Assembly: GCF_004359215.1 (NCBI RefSeq)
Contig: NC_090612.1
Coordinates: 4,644,258-4,677,906 of the forward strand
Direction of reading: 5' to 3'
DNA from: Bremia lactucae
Lineage: Eukaryota > Oomycota > Peronosporomycetes > Peronosporales > Peronosporaceae
Length of the DNA stretch: 33,649 bases
Under the pieces are notes generated by a model that was given only the letters and a program-made list of their open reading frames with translations, had not been told where the DNA came from and made no database searches. The position numbers and the translations under genes were made by a program. This document shows positions 1-7,842 of the stretch, one piece after another. How positions within the stretch are numbered: position 1 is the first letter of the stretch; each line of letters begins with the position of its first letter.

Positions 1-2
1 AT

Positions 3-413
3 GTCGAAGAAAACGACATCGAAAATGAGAGTGATCTCATGGCAGTACGCACTAAGCGTACTGAAAATGACAAAACAAATGAGTTAGCAGAAGAGTTTCT
101 GCTAACTCGAGAATCAGTTATCCGTTTCGTTCAGGATTACATTGCTAACGCAGTGGACCGACAGAAACGGAATGCAGACAAACATTGAAGAGCAAATGTT
201 CATTCATTTAAAATAAATGACCCAGTGCTACTCTCTACGGTAAGCTTACCTAAGCGCTTAGTCACTAATGTGGGTAGCAGTAAACTACTACCCAAATTCA
301 TTGGGACTTTCCGTGTACTGCATCGCAGAGGCAATGCGTACACAATAGAATTGCCACGAAGGATGCGAACGCATCCTACGTTTTACGTTGGTCGGCTCCA
401 CCCGTACCATTAG
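3..413 (+). pseudogene. Gypsy A pol: integrase C-terminal part
   Basis: This is the end of a Ty3/gypsy polyprotein that begins outside the window. Reading in one frame from base 3 gives an acidic linker, a charged helix region (LMAVRTKRTENDKTNE), then the integrase C-terminal beta-barrel signature with the motifs LPKFIGTFRVLHRRGNAYTI and ELPRRMRTHPTFYVGRLHPY. This module normally helps integrase bind DNA and target chromatin. A TGA at 186-188 replaces the glycine codon seen in copy D (KHGRANV), and TAG at 411-413 replaces the Gln codon that copy C has there. The frame continues past the TAG toward a chromodomain. I see a decayed but recent copy; family assignment is secure, function is lost. 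Confidence 0.9.
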
Positions 414-797
414 TACGCTGCTTCTTCCGAGGACGGATTGACCACCCTTTCAAGAATCCCCAAAAGATTCTTGTGATCGCGAACCAGATTCTCATGTTGA
501 ACTGAAGTTTCTCATGCCGGTTCCAAGTATCCTCGAAACTACGATGAGCTGACGACAGCTCATCGCGAACAGCATGATATTTCCGTTCGTACTCCAACAT
601 GGAGTACGCACTCTTCAAATGGTCTTCCAACCGCTCGATATGGTGAGCCTGCACCGTCTGCTCCAACGAGCGACGCTTACCGCGCTTCTGGTCAAGTCCC
701 TCCTCTAAATCATGGAGGAAGTGATTGATTTTGTCGATCCTCGACATAATATCCGACACACGGTTCGGATCTAATTTTCCCTCCTCCACTACAACCT

Positions 798-1037
798 TTG
801 GTGGACTCCCACGGTGGTCAACGTTTCCTTGTGGAACGCATCCAGAACCACCGTGATGTGAAGGGGCAGCGAACGAGTTATCTTGTTCGCTGGCGTGGTT
901 ATCCACCTTCACATGACAGCTGGGAGCCTCGTTCCAAGCTGGTTTCTGACGTTGAGGGCCTCGTTCCGTCAGTATGACGAGACCCATCCGATAGTTCGGA
1001 AGGCCCAATCAGAAAACACGCGCCCCTGGCGCTTGTA
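798..1037 (+). pseudogene. Gypsy A chromodomain
   Basis: Chromodomain at the C-terminus of the gypsy integrase (chromovirus type). The core YLVRWRGYPPSHDSWEP shows the aromatic and WRGY/WEP residues typical of the fold, which binds methylated histone H3 tails and directs integration to heterochromatin. The segment before it (VDSHGGQRFLVERIQNHRD) is the expected first strand. One extra base near 963 breaks the frame just before the QYDETHP motif; the end is TAA at 1035-1037. Copies B/C, D and E carry the same domain. The whole segment lies opposite an open antisense frame. Confidence 0.88.
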
Positions 1038-1143
1038 AATCGATTGCAAAACGTCAATCGCGTCACGCATCTCAATAGAGATGCGAGCCCTTCCCCAGGG
1101 CGAAGAAAGGGAATAGACATCCCCTTTTACCCTCTTCGAGTTG
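1038..1143 (+). other. Gypsy A sequence after the pol stop
   Basis: On the plus strand nothing is coding here after the pol stop at 1035-1037. On the minus strand it carries the middle of the antisense frame (WGRARISIEMRDAIDVLQ). The boundary between gypsy B and gypsy C falls at the equivalent of base 1118 here, so this copy serves as the reference for that join. Confidence 0.6.
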
Positions 1144-2119
1144 TCTACACAACACGGACAGGGATCACCCCACGTGAGGCATGGAAGCCCAGCCTCACGT
1201 GACAACCGATGCAATTTATACTTTGCACCGGCTGGAGTTCGTTTCTCAAACTTAACGCGATTCGCGTTAAGTTTTTGAAGCCAGGCCTCGCGTCCAATGT
1301 CTTTGACATTGCGAATGGACGCCTCCAGGCGTGCATAAGCGAGACTTTATCTCGCTTATTATTGCCACTAAACCATCGATGCTTTAGAAAAGCATCGAGA
1401 TAGAAATCTTCCTCAGCGCGAAAGTTCTTCGCGCTGGGATCAAGGCCATGTAGCTTTGTCGCAATAAATAAAGGATATTTATTGTGAGGAGTAGTTTCTC
1501 CAGACAAGCTATTAATGAGCCTTTCTGGCAAAAGCCACGCTTCTTTTCTTGGGCGAGATGAGACATGTTGCTGTCTTCACTCCCCTGAGTGGTACCCACT
1601 GACTCAGGGGTACCACAAGAACTTTTCTTACGATGGCTTACGCCATCGTCATCACCTTGCACAGAAACACGTTCAGGTAACCGTACGGGAGACCGTACGG
1701 GAGACGGAACGGGCGATGAAGGGTCATCCTTATCGTCGGATCCAAATAGACTGTTCACACGTCTATCAGAATGAGCCCTCTCATTCGAAAGCTCATAATC
1801 AGCCGTCTGACGGGTATCAGGCGACTGTTCCATCCTCCCTGATTCGGACATTTTGACCGACTCGCATTCGTAGTCGACCTCCAAAGAGGGGTCGTATTCA
1901 CGTGGTGAATCACCACGTGCACTCGCAACATCTAGTGTTGTGCGAGTGGAAGATACTACGGCAGACATTTCGTCTGCCGCAAGATAAAAAAGGGCGTCAC
2001 CCGCGGCTGCACGAACCGCAGCCGAAGGCGCAGCACTATCGACACCCCGCATGAGTTGATTCTTTATGCGATGGAATTTTAAATGATGGTTCTGACCAAT
2101 CAACATCATTTTAAAATTA

Positions 2120-2140
2120 AGTGGTCACATAGTGACCACT
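2120..2140. promoter_or_regulatory. Conserved 9-bp palindrome between antisense start and PPT
   Basis: Arms AGTGGTCAC and GTGACCACT separated by ATA form a perfect inverted repeat 11 bp before the antisense ATG. Copy D has the same element at 17387-17407 with one mismatch, and copy B a more decayed one at 9683-9703. Position suggests an operator or RNA hairpin shared by the antisense promoter and the 3' end of the element; that role is inference. Confidence 0.45.
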
Positions 2141-2159
2141 CCATCCAATGACAGTCAGA

Positions 2160-2177
2160 GTGATTGTCGTTTAAGGG
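2160..2177 (+). other. Gypsy A polypurine tract, truncated
   Basis: The sequence GATTGTCGTTTAAGGG matches the start of the polypurine tract region intact in copy D (17431-17450), where it continues AGGTGA into the LTR. Here it stops at 2177 and mitochondrial sequence follows. The missing GAGGTGA is found next to the inverted LTR at 7836-7842. Confidence 0.75.
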
Positions 2178-2310
2178 TAGTACAAAATGATCTCAAAAAA
2201 ATAGTAGCTTATTCAACATGTAGTCAGTTAGGTTATATATTTTTTGCTGGTGGTTTATCAAACTATCCCTTTAGCTATTTTTCATTAATCAAATCATGCT
2301 TATTAATGCA
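2178..2310 (+). pseudogene. nad5: Mitochondrial nad5 fragment in the nucleus (NUMT)
   Basis: Translates to [20 protein letters not shown] followed by [14 protein letters not shown], the highly conserved region of NADH dehydrogenase subunit 5 around the [18 protein letters not shown] motif. It begins directly at the cut polypurine tract of gypsy A. Only about 45 residues are present; downstream the reading departs from nad5. It is a NUMT, not a working gene. Confidence 0.88.
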
Positions 2311-2311
2311 A

Positions 2312-2461
2312 TATCTAAACCTGAATTAGACATAGCCACACCGGTAACACCACCAACTACAAATAATATAAAATAAATCTAAAACAAATAATAAAGGTGT
2401 TTCAAATTTTAAAGAACCTCCCCACAAAGTTGCTAACCAACTAAATATTTTAATACTTTTT
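2312..2461 (-). pseudogene. cox1: Mitochondrial cox1 fragment, opposite strand (NUMT)
   Basis: On the minus strand the text reads KIFSWLATLWGGSLKFETP, then after a disturbed stretch [17 protein letters not shown]. These are cytochrome c oxidase subunit I residues in the correct order, around the membrane helix before the proton-pumping His region. It abuts the plus-strand nad5 piece, so two mitochondrial genes are joined head to tail in opposite orientation. Confidence 0.87.
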
Positions 2462-2523
2462 AGGTACCGCAAGAACTTTTCTTATTGTTAAATGGTTTTT
2501 TATTAATCAATAAAATAAATATT

Positions 2524-2595
2524 GCAAAAATAACTCAATGGTAGAGTCTAACCTTGCCAAGGTTAATGTTGAGGGTTCAAATCCCTTAACAGCGG
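2524..2595 (+). tRNA. trnG: Mitochondrial tRNA-Gly(GCC) copy, acceptor stem damaged
   Basis: A D-arm (ACTC/GAGT), a 5-bp anticodon stem (TAACC/GGTTA) closing loop TTGCCAA with anticodon GCC at 2556-2558, and a T-arm (GAGGG, TTCAAAT, CCCTT) fold cleanly. The 5' seven bases GCAAAAA do not pair with 3' AACAGCG, so the acceptor stem is broken, as if a junction cuts the 5' end. It is a NUMT-borne pseudo-tRNA within the 2178-2766 mosaic. Confidence 0.75.
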
Positions 2596-2664
2596 GTGTT
2601 TATTTAGTATCACGTTGTTCGCCTGTTTTTGAATATTCCATATTTTCATTAAAAGTTATTACGG

Positions 2665-2762
2665 TTATTGGAGCGTCAACCGCCTTTTTTGCTAGATTGA
2701 CTGGGGCGGTCACCTCCTAAAGAGTAACGGAGGTGTACAAAGGTAAGCTCAAATTGGATAGT
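2665..2762 (+). rRNA. rnl: Mitochondrial LSU rRNA fragment (NUMT)
   Basis: The stretch GGCGGTCACCTCCTAAAGAG, followed by TAACGGAGGTGTACAAAGGT, is the conserved domain of large-subunit rRNA near the bacterial 23S 2240 region. It ends near 2760, where the copia gag begins. It is the fourth mitochondrial piece of this insert and is not next to nad5 or cox1 in a simple gene order. Confidence 0.85.
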
Positions 2763-2766
2763 AGTA

Positions 2767-3420
2767 TCAATGACAGCAGGTTACTTTACGATACCTAACG
2801 CTAGTCAGAGGAAGCTGTCTATACGAATCTTCGAAGGATCTGAGCTCTACAAAGGGCTTGGATCTGGGTTTTTGATTGGGGTCGCACGTTCTTGCGCGCC
2901 ATCAACCTGGCCGAGGCCTCGTGCAAATTTATGTGGAGTGAGATCGCCAAGGTCGACCTACTCGGGCATCATCTCAGTGGTACGGCTGAGAGATACTTCC
3001 ACAAGCAGGTGGACACGCGGTGGAATTAAAGAGCGACGCTGGACTATGTCATGTGCCAGCTGCTCGCGACGTTCAAGACTACAATAACTGCGAGTCAAAC
3101 CATGAAGCTATTCATGCAAGGAAAAGACCTTAAGCGCACGTGGGCTGAGCATTTTCTGTACATGGTCGCTATGAGCGACGCACGCGGAGGCGCGGACTCG
3201 CTTGTGCTGGACAACATCGTTTACTACGCGTTGCCGGACCTGACGAACGTCATGCGCGCGAAATATGACCCTACTACCGATCTCGATCGACTGCGCAAAA
3301 TGTGCCAGCTCTTCGGCATGGCGCAGATGTCAACATCTGCGCCAACATCTGCGCCATGCCGAAGAGCTGGCACATTTTGCGCAGTCGATCGAGATTTGGT
3401 AGTGGGCAGTCGGACGTGAA
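2767..3420 (+). pseudogene. Copia G gag, central part, frameshifted
   Basis: Ty1/copia Gag (UBN2-like) for the virus-like particle. It starts abruptly at the residues TAGYFTIPNAS, so about 150 N-terminal residues are missing; they lie inverted at 7843-8308. Visible blocks are [53 protein letters not shown] and TWAEHFLYMVAMSDARGGAD. Frames change around 2870 and 3030, with a stop after QVDTRWN. A perfect 50-bp inverted duplication interrupts the region before EELAHFAQSIE. This matches the oomycete copia gag I know closely; it is non-functional. Confidence 0.85.
3281..3394. repeat. Perfect 50-bp inverted repeat inside copia gag
   Basis: Bases 3281-3330 and 3345-3394 are exact reverse complements with a 14-base spacer. 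The right arm is in the gag sense and reads HAEELAHFAQSIE; the left arm is its inverted copy and replaces the expected gag sequence. ACATCTGCGCC also recurs in the spacer. This is a fold-back (template-switch) signature. Confidence 0.95.
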
Positions 3421-3465
3421 ATCGTCGCTGCCCATTGGGAACCGAAGCGTAAAGGCACACGGAGC

Positions 3466-3507
3466 TGCTACGGCTGTTGCAAGGCTGGTCATGTGCAAGC
3501 CGACTGC
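3466..3507 (+). other. Copia G CCHC zinc knuckle
   Basis: One frame reads CYGCCKAGHVQADC, a perfect C-x2-C-x4-H-x4-C nucleocapsid knuckle that binds the element RNA. It is followed by basic RSKRKGRTRQTT. The protease that follows is in another frame, so an indel lies between about 3550 and 3590. Confidence 0.85.
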
Positions 3508-3579
3508 AGATCAAAGAGAAAAGGCAGAACCAGACAGACAACATATGGGGATGGAACTTGCAGTCTGTGATGCAGGTGC

Positions 3580-4120
3580 AAACGATACAAATCGACGGAT
3601 TCTTGACAGCAGCGCAAGTCGCCACCTCGTAAATGACGAGTTGATGTTTATTAATTTGGTCGCGTGCAATCAGGAGATCTCCATGGCTGATGGTGAATCA
3701 CTTCACCTGACGCTAGTCGGCAGTGTGCGACTTAAGGTGGTAGCGCACACGTGGAACAAACCGTGACGCTAACGGGCGCTTATTTGTCGCCGCAACTGTC
3801 GAAGAATATCGTTTCGTATGGAGTTCTTGAGGGAAAGGGTTTTACCCTTGTTTATGACGGAGAGAAGCGCGCGATTGCTAGGCGCAGTGACGGCGCGATC
3901 GCATTTGATGTTACTATGGATAGTAACGTGCTTTACGTCGAAAGGACGGCGACTCGAAGCAAGCGGAATACTGAAGAAGTAATCATGGCGGCGCTTGAAG
4001 GAAACGCGACCAATGATGTGGTGAGCGAACTTCAAGAGGGCACTTTAATGCAATTTTATCGGCATTTTGGGCATCTTGCCCTCGATACTTTCGAGCGAAT
4101 GGCAAGAGATTAAGCCTCTG
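3580..4120 (+). pseudogene. Copia G protease and pre-integrase region
   Basis: The aspartic protease starts RRILDSSASRHLVND, where the usual catalytic DSGAS has become DSSAS (the Asp remains), followed by MADGESLHLTLVGSVRLKV. After a frameshift near 3750 come TLTGAYLSPQLSKNIVSYGV and the pre-integrase zinc region HFGHLALDTFERMARD, then a stop at 4111-4113. The next frame continues with CFSCMESKQTRNDQAQ and IGGVICSDLKG up to about 4270, where the integrase core should begin but is inverted. Confidence 0.83.
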
Positions 4121-4270
4121 GCATTCACCTGACAAGTAAAAAGCGAATGTCATGCTTTTCGTGCATGGAAAGCAAGCAGACCCGCAATGATCAAGCACAA
4201 CAGGACAGCGGAACCAACTCACCAATCGAAAGGATCGGCGGTGTAATATGCTCGGACCTGAAAGGACTTT

Positions 4271-4867
4271 GACAGAGTTGCTCGTTTTGCTTATACGATA
4301 GTATGTCGATGTTCGTGACGTGTTTGGTTATGATCAGTTTGTTTTCCTTGCGCAGGTACACCCTGAAGCCTTTTGTTTCCTCGCTAATCCCGATTATCGT
4401 GCTGGCCTGCGCACGATGTTTCAGCGAATTCTTGCGAGGGTCCCGATACACACTGCAGAGAGAGCCAAAACCGACGATCTCGCGCAGGTTCGGTAGTATG
4501 TGAGCCGCATACTGAACCGCGTCGCCCCGAAAATGCAGCGGCAGCGCTGAGGCGAACATCATGCTTCGAGCCAAGTTGAGCACCGTCCTGTGCATACGTT
4601 CTGCTTTGCCGTTCGATACCTGGTCTCTTGCTTCCGATACTTGCCTTGACACCCCGGTTTTCTTGCAGAACAGGTCGACATTGCCATACTCGCCTCCGCC
4701 ATCTGTGCGCAGCACATAAATACGGCAGCCGAAACGCTTTAAAAAATACAAGAATGCTTCAAGCTTGGCTGCTTTATCCTTTGTTCGCGCGAGGAATATT
4801 CGACAGTAGTTTGATTTGTGATCAACAAAGTTAATCAGATAGCGGTTGCCAAGTCTGTCCTGCGGAG
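4271..4867 (-). pseudogene. Copia G integrase core, inverted in place
   Basis: On the minus strand this reads as the rve integrase core: PQDRLGNRYLINFVDHKSNY, VLRTDGGGEYGNVDLFCKKT (central Asp of the DDE triad) and NGKAERMHRTVLNLARSM (catalytic Glu), then SLCSVYRDPRKNSLKHRAQ. The upstream plus-strand pol stops at SDLKG just before where PQDRLG would follow, and the plus strand resumes at KTDVDRNLSAGTTAS, which should follow the inverted C-terminal NEQLCQ. The roughly 600-bp segment has simply flipped, destroying pol. Confidence 0.9.
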
Positions 4868-5908
4868 GTAAAACGGATGTAGACAGAAACTTGTCAGCAG
4901 GTACCACAGCATCTGTGACCACCATGTCACAAGGTGAAAAGAAGGACGCGACGACTTTCGCAAAGAGCCAGAGGCCATTGACGAGGTCTGCATACGGTAC
5001 GCGTGGGGCGTCAAAACGTGCAGAGACGGCTTAGGCTCAGGACGAGTCGACGACAACCAATGGCATTATGAACGCTGCTTTTGAACGGGACCCCATAAAT
5101 TTCAGCGAAGCGATGCGAAGTGAAAAGTGTAATGGATGGGTCAAGGCAATGGAAAAGGAAATTGCGGCGCTCCAAAGCAACAACGTCTGGCAAGTCGTCA
5201 AACGCCCGCCTGGCTCTAACGCATTACATACCAAGTGGGTATATAAGACCAAGACAGATATGCAAGGAAAGGTCGAGCGATTGAAGGCACGACTTGTCGC
5301 TTGTGGAAACGAACAAGTTCTGATAATCGACTACAATTTGACGTTTGCGGCAGTGATGGACCGATCGACCGTGAAGGTCATCCTAGCTTTAGCTGCCACG
5401 TGGGGGAGGGGTGCCTGCTAATCATGGCGACCTCCCAAACGCATATGTCAAGGCGGACAAGGAGGAATATCTGTAGATATTTCTGCAGCTGCCGCGCGGC
5501 ATTAGTATCTCCACCAAAACGCTCAACAAGTACGATGCTGAAAGCGAAAGAGAGTTGGTGGTAGAGCTCGATAAGAGCCTCTACCGGCTGACACAGGTTG
5601 GCCGACTACTAGTCACGCACGCCTTGTCGAAGCCTGTTTTTAGCGCTGCGAAAGTGACATGTGTTTTACTGGATGAAAGATGGGGAAGATCTCGTCGTTT
5701 TTGGAGTGTATATTGATGACCTTCTCGCTACCGGAACTAATGCGGCAGGTGTGGATCGTCTTTTCGACAGCCTGGCATCACTATCAATCAAGGACCTAGG
5801 GCTTGTCAGTAAATTTCTTGGCATGCGAATCGAACTTAATGGCAAAGGAGGCTACACTCTGGTTCAGGAGGAGGCAATCGGTAAATACTTTAAGAAAACG
5901 GACTAGAA
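4868..5908 (+). pseudogene. Copia G reverse transcriptase
   Basis: Plus-strand pol resumes with the integrase-RT linker, then RT: DPINFSEAMRSEKCNGWVKA, NVWQVVKRPPG, HTKWVYKTKTDMQGKVERLK, ARLVACGNE. The frame changes near 5420 (AYVKADKEEYLQIFLQLPRG, LYRLTQVGRL) and near 5650. The catalytic box is YIDDLLATGTNA (normally YVDD), so both active-site aspartates survive. DLGLVSKFLGMRIEL follows. A stop at 5035 and at least two frameshifts make it inactive. Confidence 0.87.
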
Positions 5909-6700
5909 AAAATGCGAATTCTACGCGTGCACCGATTGGTGGTGGCTGTTTAGAAGTTCCAGAGTTCCAGTCACTCATTGGAAGTTTGCTGTGGGTAGCG
6001 CGGTGCAAGCGGCCTGAGATCGCTTTTGCGGTGCATAAGGCCACGCGTCACACGCATCCACCACGGTTAATTGACTGGAATCTCGCTAAGAGGATTGCGA
6101 GGTATCTGAAAGGTACTGCTAGTTTAAAATTACCATGACCTCGGCTCATAATCGTCACCAAGCCCTGCGATTGGAAGCTTATAGCGACGCCGACTTTGCT
6201 AGGGACAAGTTCGACAGGAAGTCGATGACTGGTGGGGTGCGCTTAAACGGCATTGCATTCAGCTGGGGTGCTCGCAAGCAAAGTGGCGTGTCGTTATCGA
6301 CTATGAAGGCCGAGCTTGTCGCTGCCTCAGAGACGGCGCGCGAAATGCTCGGCCTCCGATCTCTGCGAGATGCTCACCGAGATCTGTTTAATTCCAGCTT
6401 TGCCGATAGTTTTCACGTCGATAATCAAGCAACAATCAGTCAGATTGCCGGTGAGCGTCGTCGATCAAGTCAAAGCATGTCGACGTTCGAGTCAAGTTCC
6501 TGTGTGATTATTTGCGTCGAGGAAAAGTCAATGCGTCTTACCTGAGGTCAGAGCTGATGCTAGCCGACCTAATGACGAAAACACTTGATTCTACTAAGCT
6601 CGTGGTTCCTCGCAAAATGATGCATATCGGCAAAGAAGGTGCCAAGGATGACCAAGAACACACAAGACGATCAAGAGGTGCTCAAGAATAAGGATGACCA
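5909..6700 (+). pseudogene. Copia G RNase H and pol C-terminus
   Basis: After a frameshift near 5906 the text reads RAPIGGGCLEVPEFQSLIGS and LLWVARCKRPEIAFAVHKAT, then, in a new frame from 6135, AYSDADFARDKFDRKSMTGG, WGARKQSGVSLSTMKAELVA, ASETAREMLGLRSLRD and VDNQATISQIAGE. These hold the RNase H Asp, Glu and Asp residues of Ty1/copia. After 6545 the frame shifts again to LMLADLMTKTLDSTKLV, the usual pol end. Confidence 0.87.
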
Positions 6701-6768
6701 AGGACATGCAGGACAATCAAGGAGTGTTGAAGAAAAAAGAGAAAGATAGAAGCACTAAGGCGCACTCG

Positions 6769-7024
6769 AGGAGGAGTGTTGGTAGGTGAATGTTGAAGCA
6801 AAGGACTGTTGTCTTTGTTACGAAACGGTACTGATCCTACGATTAGCGCCAGACGTACTTCGACTATCCATAGTGAAAGCAAGATGTTACTAGGTAGCGT
6901 TGACCAACAACCAACCATTTTGGAGCTATTGGAGAAGAGAGACTTAGGCGAGAAAAGTAGCTAGACTTATAATAAACAGAATATTATCTTCCTCTGAAAG
7001 CGCTTAACGTTTTAACTTTCTACA
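6769..7024 (+). repeat. Copia G polypurine tract and 3' LTR
   Basis: A purine run GAGGAGGAG (6768-6776) precedes TGTTGGTAGGTGAATG at 6777; the LTR ends TTTCTACA at 7024 (248 bp). The same LTR occurs in two pieces elsewhere: 10104-10154 (plus, first 51 bp) and 8322-8504 (minus, the rest). Right after 7024 comes ACGTG, matching ACGTA before the LTR start at 10104: the 5-bp target duplication of the copia insertion into a gypsy LTR. Confidence 0.85.
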
Positions 7025-7103
7025 ACGTGAGGCACTACTCGCACTGAGGCAGTGCGAAGTGGGCTTGTACTGAAGCAGCACAAGTCAGTAGTGCCCCGTC
7101 ACA
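7025..7103 (+). repeat. Tail of gypsy B/C 3' LTR
   Basis: This matches the last 80 bp of the gypsy D LTR (17816-17894), including AAGTCAGTAGTGCCCCGTYA and the closing ACA. The preceding part of the same LTR is at 9750-10103. In the uninterrupted D LTR the two halves join at GTGACGTGAGGC, exactly where the copia sits here. Confidence 0.82.
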
Positions 7104-7381
7104 CCACCCGTATATCGACAATGTGCCAAACGTGGATATTGGACAGACCCGAATGCAGCTGTCTTTCATGCCGTGCCTATCGATGTAACAAGAGGTTCCT
7201 ATAGTTTTTGGACCTCGTGCATCCGCCAGCTTAGGGCAATTACGGAGCAGCAGCATTGAAAGGCGCGTCAGCAATAACGGGAGCCGTTCTTTATGCATGC
7301 ATCGAATTGTTGGAATGCGAACCAAGAGGGTTGCCAGTGGTTACTGGCACCAGCCACGAATCACCCGGCGCTTACGTCCTG
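7104..7381. other. 278-bp unassigned spacer between two gypsy LTR ends
   Basis: Flanked on both sides by 3' ends of gypsy LTRs facing each other. No convincing coding frame, RNA or repeat seen. If the inversions described here are undone, it becomes the spacer between gypsy A and gypsy B/C, possibly the only old non-element DNA in the left third. Confidence 0.5.
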
Positions 7382-7835
7382 TGTAACGGAGCACTACGAC
7401 TTGTACTGCTTCAGTACAAGTCCACTTCGCACTGCTTCAGTTGCAAGTGGTGCCTTACGTTATTTCACGTACACTAGTACGTGCAGAGGAAGACTTCTCT
7501 TTAAGACAACTAGCTTAAAGAGGGTTAAATGAAAACTGTAATAATATAAATAAGTATCTCTTCTATCTATCTTGTAAATGCTAACTTAATAATAATATAA
7601 TACTAAACATTTAATTGAATTCTTATCTTTTCTTATCTGTATCTCTCTTTTGTTTATTTCTACAGCTAATTAGTCTGCGGAATAAATAGATATAATGGTC
7701 TACACCTATTTATGGATAAGAATTCTGAACATTACTACATAAAGTAATATCCTCCAAATATTATCTACCTTTTAGATAATATATTAATTAACAACCTTTA
7801 AGTGTTAATTTCATGTAACGATACACCCCGTTACA
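7382..7835 (-). repeat. Gypsy family-1 LTR (probably 3' LTR of copy A, inverted)
   Basis: Minus-strand LTR starting TGTAACGGGGTGTATCG at 7835 and ending TCCGTTACA at 7382 (454 bp), closely similar to the D LTR. Directly outside the start, 7836-7842 gives GAGGTGA on the minus strand, the last seven bases of the family-1 polypurine tract. That is the part missing from copy A at 2177, so this LTR is best explained as copy A's own, carried off by an inversion. Confidence 0.88.
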
Positions 7836-7842
7836 TCACCTC

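Larger units (their letters stand above)
376..2109 (-). pseudogene. Gypsy A antisense gene (aORF), frameshifted
   Basis: Long gene-like frame on the strand opposite to pol, starting MMLIGQNHH at 2109, close to the polypurine tract, and running back over the chromodomain. Parts in order: Ala-rich start; acidic Ser/Pro stretch (about 1680-1790, PSPVRSPVRLPE); a conserved block AEEDFYLDAFLKHRWFSG (about 1380-1430); IGREAWLQKLNANRVKFEK; SREAGLPCLTWGDPCPCC with a CxCC cluster; and a coiled-coil-like tail (IERLEDHLKSAYSMLEYERK) ending in basic RPRKKQRTNG. Frameshifts lie near 1535, 1330 and 963. Between 376 and 1008 it is open while the opposite pol strand has several stops. Coding status is my inference from conservation in copies B, C, D and E. 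I recognise no family. Confidence 0.6.

Noticed and set aside
2462..2483. GGTACCGCAAGAACTTTTCT resembles gypsy antisense-gene sequence near 9175
   Set aside because: Only about 21 bases with one mismatch; could be microhomology or chance, not enough to call an element fragment.
2524..2595. Working tRNA-Gly gene
   Set aside because: The acceptor stem does not pair and it lies in a mitochondrial mosaic.
4191..4925. 244-residue minus-strand frame as a separate gene
   Set aside because: It is the copia integrase core flipped in place, with antisense of neighbouring pol at both ends.
7035..7325. 96-residue minus-strand frame in the spacer
   Set aside because: Part of it is antisense to an LTR tail and the rest shows no recognisable motif.
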